A stretch of 64,000 nucleotides of DNA from Bryoerythrophyllum caledonicum (Eukaryota > Streptophyta > Bryopsida > Pottiales > Pottiaceae), in NCBI GenBank assembly GCA_963971425.1, contig OZ020516.1:12698593-12762592 (forward strand), written 5' to 3'. Position 1 is the stretch's first letter; the number at the start of each line of letters is the position of its first letter. Under the pieces are notes generated by a model. It was not told the origin of the DNA. It saw only the letters and a program-made list of their open reading frames with translations, and searched no databases. Positions 31,354 through 39,928 of the stretch are shown one piece after another. A program made the position numbers and the translations under genes.

Positions 31354-33170
31354 GCTGACCTCCTGCGGGTCCGAACGTCAATGGTACACAGCTGGGAGTT
31401 TCTCCATGTGAAAGCCCCTTCTTTGTATCTCCGATTGTCTTCCGTCTTCGCTAATTGGCTGCCAGTCCTCCCATCCTTGGGATTGCTAACCGCCGGATTG
31501 AACTCCGAGTTGTCCGCCGGGTTGCCCTTCTGGATAATCCAGTCTCCAGGGTTGGTTTTGGGATAATTCCGGTCTCTTCAATTTCATCTCTCTTGTGTGG
31601 TGGATGTGAGGCTTGCTATACGCTGGCCTCCGAGCTCATATGTGGTCCGCCCATAATCGTATTAACCTCCAATTTGTCTAGCCGCAGTACTAGCCGAGTT
31701 CTACGCGGTTGTTGGAATTGACTCCCTACATCTCCTAGATCTCCTCCTCCCTGGTCACCATCCATGCTGAGTGAATTGTCTTCTACTTCCGGTGACTGAC
31801 TTCTGGTGTTAGCCTAGTCAAGTTGTCTATCCAGCTACTTCAGTATCCGGTCTTCCATGGGTGCTCGGGTAGTGATCAGGGATCTCCTTTGTCCTCCGTC
31901 CCTCCTGTGGTCCTCCCTTTTCGGGTGCCGATATACTGTCCTGGTCATGCAATCCCGCCAACCATCCACTGTCTTTCCTCCTTTCCGGTTAGCACTGCAT
32001 TCCTCTAGTCTAGGTGCTGCCTAGTGAGTAGTGTCCGCATACTGTAGCTGGAATTTTCCTTTGGAATTTTTATCTACTAACATAACATCAAAAAAATTCC
32101 AATTACCATTTCTTTTTGAAATTTTAGGTTTTAACTTAAAAGATGTGTTTCCGGAAACTTACCTGGTCCAAGTGCACCATCCCCCTTCTGCAGTGGAACA
32201 GTCCCTGGTCCGAGTGGTGCACGGATTAACCCAGGCAGTGGTGGAAGCTGACCGGGTGTCGTTCACCCTGAACCTCTAGTCACTGGAGTTGTTAGTCTTT
32301 TGGTCTGGAACCGCCAGAGTTGGCTGGAGGTGGAAGGCCTCCGGGTCTCCGGGTATCACCGGAAGTGTGCTGATGGCCGGGTTGGGACTCTAGGATGACT
32401 TCCGCTTGAAGGTCTTCGGGTCTCCGGGTGCCACCTGAAGTGGTCGGATGTCCAGGTTGGGACTCCGGGTTGGCTTTAGTTTGAAGGCTCTCGAAAAATT
32501 GCCTCTAAAACTACCTTTAAAACGGCGGTGAAAACTGCCGCTAAAACTACCTCTGAAACTGCCGCTAAACTTCTAGAAAAGTTTGCTAAACATCAAGAAA
32601 GTTCCGCTAAACGTCTAGAAAAGTTCGCTAAACGTCAATAAAGTTCCGCTAAACGTCCACACCAATTACGAAGGTGTAACCGGGAGCAAAAATTTAAAAA
32701 TAAAAAATTCAAAATGAGAAGGGGGAAAACTTTCCTTAAGATTTGTTGCCGGCCCTGATGAGTTGCTGCCCGGCCTGATCCAGCTCCTGGTCACATCCAC
32801 CTCTTGCTCCTGGGCACATTGGGCGGGTTGGACTGCTGTCGGGACTGGGCCTGGACTACTGCCGGGATTGGGCTGGGACTGCTGCCTGGACCTGGCCTGG
32901 ACTGCGGCTGGGACTGGGCCTCAACTGATGGCTACCGGCTCCAAGACGTCCGGAAATTTTACATTTTCTCTAAAATTACAAGTGTTAGTGCAAAAATCCC
33001 AAAAGCTTTGAGGCTTGTTTTTAGAAATTTTTGAAGGTTTTGAGGCAACATTTCTAATTTTCAAATTTGAGGCTTGTTTTTGGGATCTAGATCTAGAGCT
33101 TTGAGGCTACATTTTTTAAGGTCCCAAAGCTTCAAACCCTAGTTGCCTCCTTGTAGCAAGAGCCACATGA
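31354..33170 (-). other. Leader between primer-binding site and gag of the Ty3 element
   Basis: About 1.8 kb with no convincing ORF. A stretch at 32490-32660 repeats AAAACTGCCGCTAAAACTACC and GTTCGCTAAACGTC-type units several times. 32815-32930 repeats GGACTGCTGCCGGGACTGGG-like units. Confidence 0.65.
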
Positions 33171-33193
33171 TTCGAACTTGTGCATGGTCGCCA
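33171..33193 (-). other. Primer-binding site of the Ty3 element, tRNA 3'-end complement
   Basis: One base inside the 5' LTR the minus strand reads TGGCGACCATGCACAAG. Its complement ends GGTCGCCA, like the acceptor end of some tRNA-Arg species. Going further, 33166-33182 fits a T-arm: CATGA stem, TTCGAAC loop, TTGTG stem. So the complementarity may span the acceptor and T-arm. The tRNA identity is tentative. Confidence 0.6.
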
Positions 33194-33194
33194 A

Positions 33195-33678
33195 TGTTAA
33201 AGGGAGGTTGATCTACAAACTCTCTTTCACATAAACCCTAGAAACCCTAGACACCCTAAGAAACCCTGATTTGCTCAAAACTCCTTGTAAAACCTCAAAT
33301 CACGTCGGATTTTATTGGCTAGATCATAGTTATTACACAGCAAAGTCTCTCGATGTGACCTCGAAAACACCTCCTAAAACTCCTCAAACCCTAAATGTGT
33401 CTAAGCTCTAACTCCAAGTTCCAAGTGAGAGAGAGAGAGAGCTTCTAAGCTCTCCCTCCATGTGCACCAAACTCTAACAGATTTCATCCGGTGGATGAAC
33501 ACTAGACTGGATGGAAGTCATTTGGTTGCCCATGTTCATCCAACCATCGGATGAAACTGGTCAGGACGGAAATCATCCGCCTGGCCAGGTTCATCCAGTG
33601 GAAAGCTAAAAAACTCATCCGGAGTCCAAAAATGAAAATTACTACCCAGGTCCGCTAATCCTGGTTCTCCGCTTAACA
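33195..33678 (-). repeat. 5' LTR of the Ty3 element
   Basis: 484 bp, TGTTAAAGG...GCTTAACA, paired with 13645-14119. An (AG)n run at 33427-33441 lies near the middle. The divergence between the LTRs indicates an insertion that is not recent. Confidence 0.95.
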
Positions 33679-33683
33679 TAGGC
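33679..33683. repeat. Target-site duplication (TAGGC), right, of the Ty3 element
   Basis: Matches 13640-13644 exactly. Confidence 0.95.
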
Positions 33684-33945
33684 ACTCGGCCCCAAATGCT
33701 GTGAGCGCGACCTGAAGGTGCGCGCCAAGCCCGCTTTTTGCACACGCCCGGCCCTACGACGTGACGTCGAAAGTGGTATGACTTGTCAGCACATATGTTT
33801 TACCGTGGGATAAGTTGTAAATTTGATTTAGGGGTTGTAAATTTTTTTTACACGCAATTGTCCGCTACAAAGTGTTGTCCATTTTGTCCGTCCATCTGTT
33901 GGTTCATTGTCTTTGGGCCCCTCTCCGTTTATGAAGACAACCCTG
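33684..33945. mobile_element. Right end of the outer hAT-family element hosting the Ty3 insertion
   Basis: The repeat units at 33684-33770 continue the block interrupted at 13639. Then 33755-33945 is the reverse complement of the 21493 terminus and ends GAAGACAACCCTG. So the retrotransposon landed inside a hAT-family element whose right terminus is 33945. Its left terminus was not found upstream of 12120, so it is either truncated or degraded. Confidence 0.75.
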
Positions 33946-33949
33946 CTCA

Positions 33950-34560
33950 TGACCAAAATCTCATGGAAAAAACAAAAATTCAATTCTTGGGAGGGTGTCA
34001 AAGTTGGCAAAAGTGAAATGTTTCTTACTACTGTACATGTTGGTAGATTTCAAAGATCTTTTGATATGTAGATATTTTGGCCTTCAAATTTGGCACACAT
34101 GTGATCAACATAGAGATGGTCTCATGTCAAAAATTTCATGGGCAAAATCAAAAAATTCAATTCTTGGAAGTGTGTCCAAGTTGGCTAAGAGTGAAATGTT
34201 TCTCACAACTACACATGTTGCTAGATTTTGAATTATATTTGTTTGTCTGGTTCTCATGGACTTGAAACTTTACGCACATGTAATCAACATAGAGATGGTC
34301 TCATGCTAAAAATTCCAGAGGTAGGTAAATTCTTTCAATCTTCAGACGGGTGTCAATGTTGGCTGCTATGAATTTTTTTTCATAGTTACACATGTTGGCA
34401 GATTTTGAATATCTTTTTTGTATTCATCGTCTGGAATTGAAATATGGCACACATATTTTCAACATAGAAGTGATCTTGTGCTAAAATATTCATGGTAAAT
34501 TGACAAATTTTCAGCCCTTGGGAGGGTGTCAAAATAGGCTGCAGTGTAGTGTGGAAACAT
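33950..34560. repeat. Tandem roughly 170-bp units related to the Tc1-like element ends
   Basis: About three and a half units carry CTACACATGTTG.TAGATTTTGAA, GACTTGAAA, GCACACATGTGATCAACATA, TCTCATG, AAATTTCATGG and TTCTTGGGAGGGTGTCAAAG. These are the same building blocks that make up the terminal repeats of the Tc1-like element at 53570-56350, in the orientation of its right end. No transposase is seen here. Confidence 0.8.
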
Positions 34561-34780
34561 AGTATGCATATCTTTGTTGCCAGGTACTGTATAGGACAAT
34601 CTACTTCGTCCAATTTTTGGGATTTTCCTTTTGTTTCATATCTACATTCTATTTTTTCCAATCTTTCTCTTGTAAATTGACATTTAGTGTAGTAGTTGAT
34701 ATTTAGTATATAGTTTTGTCAGTACACTAATTGCAAACCTCACAATTAGTGTATGGGTTCGCATTTAGTGTCCACTACTA

Positions 34781-35254
34781 CCGTAGGTCAAGGGCACCTT
34801 CGGCACTTGGACATCGAATAATTAATTGAAGTCAAAAAAGTTGTTTTGGCTTTCTACTTGAAATTTTAGAAGATTTCGGCAGGAGACCGTAGGTCAAGGG
34901 CACCTTCGGCACTTGGACATCGAATAATTAATTGAAGTCAAAAAAGTTGTTTTGGCTTTCTACTTGAAATTTTAGAAGATTTCGGCAGGAGTTCAGAGAT
35001 TACTATAATTAGCCTGTTTTGATGGCCAAGGGGATTGAACCTAAGACCTCAAGCTCCCTACTTGGAGATTTTATGTACACACTTCCAAGAATCAAGGCTT
35101 TCCAAACCATAACTCCCCAGTGATGACCTTGGTGTTCAGAGATTTTGTATATCAATATTTTCTTCAATTTCGGCATTTTCACTCAATACTTTTTCAAATA
35201 ATTTGGCATGAGTTTTTTGAATTAATTATAGCCGAAGGTGCCCTTCACCTACGG
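34781..35254. mobile_element. TA-flanked MITE with 24-25-bp inverted ends and a duplicated left end
   Basis: The element starts CCGTAGGTCAAGGGCACCTT and ends in the near-perfect complement (GCCGAAGGTGCCCTTCACCT then ACGG), flanked by TA at 34779-34780 and 35255-35256. Its first 106 bp (34780-34885) are repeated identically at 34886-34991. Non-coding, 474 bp. TA target and inverted ends fit a Tc1/mariner-type MITE. Confidence 0.85.
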
Positions 35255-35570
35255 TAAATGTCATCTTTAGTTTAGTGCTAATAATTTCCTCTTACATCAT
35301 GCTTAGTCAAATCGCTCTCTTCTACAATTACTTCATGGAATTCAATGACATCTACAGCCTAAATATAAAAAGTTCAAATTTAATGAATATTGTATTCTTA
35401 GATGTGCTCAAAGACAGGCATAAAAGTTAATTTATAGTATCATTGAAAATTTATAGTATCATTGAAGATGTATGACTCACATGTCACTTTTGCATTGGAA
35501 GATATCATATGAGAGAAACACCTTGTCACTCTCATTTCTACTCCCGGAAAAAAATTATTGCCAAGGAATT

Positions 35571-36502
35571 GTTTAACCCTTTAACCCCTAAAAGCCCGTG
35601 ACGATTTCACACGAAAAACACTTCAAAGTTGTTGATTCTAGCGCAATGAGTAAGGAAGGAAACAAAACCTTATATTTATCCTTTTTACCGTAGGATCTCC
35701 ATTAAGACTTACTAAGTAACATACTCACAAATTTTCATACAATTTGACCGCACGGATTGAAAGATTATAGTGTTTGAAGTCAAGAAAATGGTTCAATTTC
35801 TTCCCTGCTTTGAGTGGATCAACAGACTTTGACTTCACTTGGTATTAAATTTTTGCACTACACAAGGTCTAAATCTTCTAATATTGTGTTGAGCATGATG
35901 TTAGTTTTGTATACAACAATTTTTTGAGGTAGAGAAGGGGTGTAGCATATTTAAAACAAGTGTGCAAGGAGTGGAGGTTCGTAAATTGTCAATTCACAAT
36001 TTATTTTATTGAGAATTTAATATGTTTAAGAATGATTATCTAAACGGTCATTAACAAGGTTTACACCATATATTGTTGTAGAAAAAATAATGTGTGAAAA
36101 ATATGAAGATCTCTAGGTTTTATGTAAAAAAGATGAAGTTTTTTTCCCCACTTGCCCGAAATGTGTAAAAATGTGTTAAAATGTTTTTTACACCAAAGAC
36201 AAGAATTATTTTTTGACATCTTCAAAGAAGGTAATATTCTTTACATTCATGGAAAATCTCAATGTCAATAGAGATTTCTAGCAAAATTTTGGAGTTGCCA
36301 AGAGTTCCCATTTCTAACTTTGAGTGGTACTAACTTTCAAACCAGGAATCCAAAAAAATTAATAAAAATACGTCCATGGAGCTCTTATCAGGGAAAATCT
36401 AGTATTAGAGTTTCAAGACAAAAAGATTTTTTTTCAAATTCTAGGAACCAGCCCAAAATCCTAAACGTATGCCCTACGTACACTTGGGCTTTTAGGGGTT
36501 AA
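35571..36502. repeat. Inverted-repeat element with TTAA-CCCCTAAAAGCCC ends
   Basis: TTAACCCCTAAAAGCCC at 35581-35597 is the exact inverse of GGGCTTTTAGGGGTTAA at 36486-36502. If TTAA is the target duplication, the element is 35585-36498 (914 bp) and the ends resemble piggyBac-type termini. However the flanking TTTAACCCTTTAA also reappears inverted at 36779-36790, so the true termini may lie further out. The interior is related to 43590-44100 and, inverted, to 56590-57560. No transposase ORF. Confidence 0.65.
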
Positions 36503-36559
36503 CACTTGAGTGGGCCAACGAGGCAAGGAGAATTTATGAGCATAATAGATAATACAAAA

Positions 36560-37080
36560 GTTACATCATTTACGGAAAGAATACATTTCATTGCAACCCC
36601 ACTTCATTGAAATCATTGCAGTTTGCCAATGTCTCCATCAACTGGAAATTAGGGATAACCATTGGAAAACTAACAAAAATGTGTGTGGAAGACCACAACA
36701 ATAACGGCCATTTATGCAAAAAGTTAAAGCACCAAGAGCACCACAATCGACCCTCCCAAGGCCTCTTGGTATGCATGTTAAAGGGTTAAAACATGACACG
36801 TGTAGGAGCTACTCTTTTAAACAATTAAAGCCGTATCACAAACATCATGATTCTCCCATGAAACAAAACCGATGTGCTAATCAAACAACTCTGTAAACTT
36901 CCATTGCCACTTCCACTCTTATTATTTCCATTCCCACTCTTATTATTTCCATTCCCACTCTCAAAGAATCAAATTACCGACACAGTACGCGCAGCAGAGA
37001 TCTCCGCATTTCGTGAACAGTCACAAGGTCATGTCCAACAAGAATGATCGCATCATGTAATGCAAGAGCAAAAATGAGGA
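36560..37080. other. Intergenic DNA downstream of the GRAS gene, no gene seen
   Basis: Short unrecognised ORFs only. A 24-bp motif TCTTATTATTTCCATTCCCAC is duplicated in tandem near 36915-36962. Confidence 0.5.
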
Positions 37081-37082
37081 AA

Positions 37083-37379
37083 ATAGCTCTATATCCTAAA
37101 CCCTAAACTCTTAATCCTGAAATCTTTAAAACCTAAAAACCCTAAAGTCCTGGATGAATCAGGAGCCGGGAAAATAGCTCTATATCCTAAAATAGCTCTA
37201 TACCCTAAACCATAAAGCTAAACCCTAAAGTCCTGGATGAATCAGGAGCCGGGAAAATAGCTCTACATCCTAAACCCTAGAGCTGAACCCTAAAGTCCTG
37301 GATGAATCAGGAGCCGGGAAAACAGCTCTATAACCTAAACCCTAAGCTAAACCCTAAAGTCCTGGATGAATCAGGAGCC
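37083..37379. repeat. Tandem repeat ending at the GRAS stop region
   Basis: Four units contain CCCTAAAGTCCTGGATGAAT followed by CAGGAGCCGGGAAAATAGCT. The GTCCTGG anchor falls at 37147, 37230, 37295 and 37359, so units are 83, 65 and 64 bp. The last copy runs into CAGGAGCC about 42 bp beyond the GRAS stop codon, so the array is in or next to its 3' UTR. CCCTAAA motifs recall the telomere repeat. Confidence 0.85.
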
Positions 37380-37420
37380 TACTGATTTCCTCCAGGATGA
37401 ACAGATTGAGTAGTCGAAGC

Positions 37421-39928
37421 TCACGGCGCTGCAGGGATCCATGCAGACGCGAACGTGAGGCAGTTGCCCTTCCACAGCAGGGACTGCGTGTACTCGTCGT
37501 CGTCGCACTTGAAGCTCCAGCCGGTGTTGTGGTGCTCCACGATCTCCTGCAGCTGCGTGACCACCTCCTCGCCCACGGGTGCGGCGCGGAAGCGCAGGCG
37601 CGCCATGCGGCGCAGCCACTGGCGCCGCGACTCCAGGCGCTCCAGTCGGCGCGTGCCCTCGCACGCCACGATGTTCTCGATCTTGCGCCCCACGTTCTGC
37701 TCGTACTCCTGGCGCTCCGCGTGCCCAGGCGGCCAGAACGTCGCCAGGAAGTCGAACGGCATCCATTCGTACGCGAACGACTGCTGCACGCGCTGCACCA
37801 CGCTCGGGGACGTCGTGTCGCAGTCCTCCTCGTAGAGCGTCACGATGGCCGGGTTCAGCGCGCGGATCAGGTGCAGGAGCTCGTCGCGCGGGCAAAGCGG
37901 GTGCGTTGCGGCCCCGAACTCCACCTGCAGCACAGCAACACATGATCCCTTCTATGGCAACTACACAGATATCATGGCGATTGAACACTTGAATTTTTAC
38001 TAGAAAGTGTGAAGGAATTAACGATCTTGAGAGAAAGTACGTACCTGAGGCGGGACCGGTGCGATGGACTCGTCCGCGAGGTAGTGCAACCGGAGCGAGA
38101 AGTTGACCGCGAGTGCCTCGCCCTCGCGGAGGTTGAGGTGGCCCGCCGTGAGCTGGCTCCCGAACAGCGGGTCGTGGTTGAGCACGCGGAACTCGAAGGG
38201 CACGTTCTTGAGGCGAGCATACTTGGCGAGGCGGAGCCCGACCTCCTCGTACGAGGTCTGCAGGCGCGGCGCTGTGGGGAGCGCGGCGCCCGAGAGCGTG
38301 AGGCGGAAGACGTGCGGTGGGCCCTCGACGCGGTCTGCGAGAGCCTCGATGAACGTGGGCCACTGCATGCCATGCGTCGTGCTGAAGTCCACGACGTGGA
38401 TCTGCTCCATGCCCTCCAGTGCCTCCAGGATCGCGCCGTTGGCAGCAGTGTAGCCGAAACGGAAGTATGGCGTGATGTCCACGAAGCGGGTGAGCTCGTG
38501 GAGGCTCCACCTTCGCTCTGTCCACTGCACTTCTGCACATCAATTACACGTCGATATTAACATGAAGACGATGATGCACAACGTCTTCTGAATCCTGAAT
38601 GCCCGAGCAAAATCATTTAGTATTCACTTTCATATTCCTGGATAATTTCTTGTATTCCAGAACGTCAGCTCGCTGAATTTCATGTCAGTAACACGAATAG
38701 ACCATGATCACATCCTATGAATTACCCTGAAAGCAAACCAGACGAAGATCAACTGATAATTTGCTTTCTAAGAAAATCGAATTCATGAGCAACTTCTTAT
38801 ATATTCTCGAGACTTGTCGACAATAACGTCAAGATTCAGATCTAGATAACATTCTATTAATCCTGAAAGCATACCAGTCGAAGATCTGATAAGCAAGTTC
38901 TGACAGAACCACATTCATGAGAAAAGGTCAGCTAGTACTTCGATTTCAGCTAAACGATAGACGAGCTAGTTCCTTTTCTAAGGAACATTGCCCAAAGATC
39001 ACGGAAGGTAACAGAGCTCATAACATAAGTTCAATGGCCACTAAATATCACAACACAGCTTCTAGTCAGGATCCTTTCTTGAAATAACACTTCTCGTTGA
39101 TTCATTTCGATGGTCGTAAATGATACATTTCAAGTGCTGTCACGTTTTAAGAGATATTGATTGTCATAACTTAATACCAGTTGCGCATCCTTCATATGGA
39201 TTGATGAGCTGCATATATTGTAATATGTCGTTAATTCGCAGAAGATATTTGTAATATCACGACAACATTACAAATATATCCTATTGCTCTGAAGAAAATT
39301 TCTGCCTGGATGATAGAGTTCTTTGTAAAGCCACCCAAAGTTTCAAATAAGATTTACAATACTACTATGTATCAGACACGCCGTAGAGATTGGTGATTAA
39401 TTTTAAACTCAAGGTAGAAGACTTTTTTAGCCGCCTGCTTTGAGGAGAAAGGAGAAGTCATGGTTTCCTCTTTTTCTCGTTTGTTTAAATATTTTTAGCT
39501 GATTAAAGATCAGAAAAGAGGGCAAAACTTGTGGTATCCCTAAAATGCCTTACTTTACTACTACTGGGCATGATTAATGAGTACAACAGAGCTGAGGTAC
39601 TATATTCACCGAGGTGAACTACTGAAAGAAGCTAGTTAGACATGATGTGCTTACCATGAGAGTTGGGCAGATCATGCCCAGTAGTAGTAGTGCTACGAGA
39701 GGAAAAGCTTGGGTCAGAATGCAGCATGGAGCCGCCAGCGCGGCGCAGAATCGCCTCAAGAAAATAGGCAGTGACGCGCTCGCTGGGCTCTCCATCGAAC
39801 GACGACACCTGCCGCAGCGCCGTCACCGCTCGCTCCAACGTGCTAACGTCGTTCTGCTCCACCGCTGATACGCAAACGAGTAGAAGCTGCTCCGGAGTCA
39901 TGCCCCCTCCGACGTTCTCATCACTCAT
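37421..39928 (-). CDS. SCL32: GRAS transcriptional regulator, SCARECROW-LIKE 32-type (exons 39928-39655, 38532-38045, 37924-37421)
   Basis: Three exons joined by phase-consistent GT-AG introns (1122 and 120 bp) give 421 residues, close to SCL32 of Arabidopsis. The ATG at 39928 starts MSDENVGGG; upstream in-frame sequence has only non-ATG codons. After a short N-terminus comes leucine-rich region I (MTPEQLLLVCVSAVEQNDV), then the VHIID-type core IHVVDFSTTHGMQWPTFIEA, EEVGLRLAKYARLKNVPFEF, a PFYRE-like stretch (PFDFLATFWPPGHAERQEYE, then IENIVACEG) and a SAW end (GWSFKCDDDE...FASAWIP). The order DITPYFRFGYTAANGAILEA before VHIID and ALNPAIVTLYEEDCDT after it fit the SCL32/SHR side of the family. 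GRAS proteins act in the nucleus as transcriptional partners. Two introns are notable because most GRAS genes have none. Subfamily assignment is by motif memory, not a tree. Confidence 0.9.
38533..39654 (-). other. First intron of the GRAS gene (1122 bp)
   Basis: Donor CTCATG|GTAAGC at 39654 and acceptor GATGTGCAG at 38533. AT-rich, no ORF or repeat recognised inside. Its length relative to the second intron (37925-38044) may reflect regulatory content, but nothing specific is visible. Confidence 0.85.

Larger units (their letters stand above)
13645..33678 (-). mobile_element. Ty3-type LTR retrotransposon, about 14.2 kb native, interrupted by a hAT element
   Basis: Two LTRs (13645-14119 and 33195-33678) begin TGTTAA and end TTAACA, share nearly their whole length with moderate divergence, and are flanked by TAGGC duplications. 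All internal genes read on the minus strand, in the order gag, protease, reverse transcriptase, RNase H, integrase, which is the Ty3 order. After removing the nested hAT element (20288-26145 plus its 8-bp duplication) the element is about 14,168 bp. Its 5.1 kb between integrase and 3' LTR, its 1.8-kb leader and a primer site beginning TGGCGACC resemble the Tat/Ogre-like group; that placement is inference. Several stop codons and frameshifts break the polyprotein, so it is not autonomous. Confidence 0.95.

Noticed and set aside
13645-33678. Chromovirus assignment of the Ty3 element
   Set aside because: After the GPY/F-type motif no chromodomain aromatic cage motifs follow, and the long 3' region and primer site fit a different lineage.
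37371-38543. 390-codon minus-strand frame crossing the GRAS intron, and several plus-strand frames
   Set aside because: Wrong-frame reading of GC-rich GRAS exons. The conserved GRAS motifs lie in the other frame with proper splice sites.
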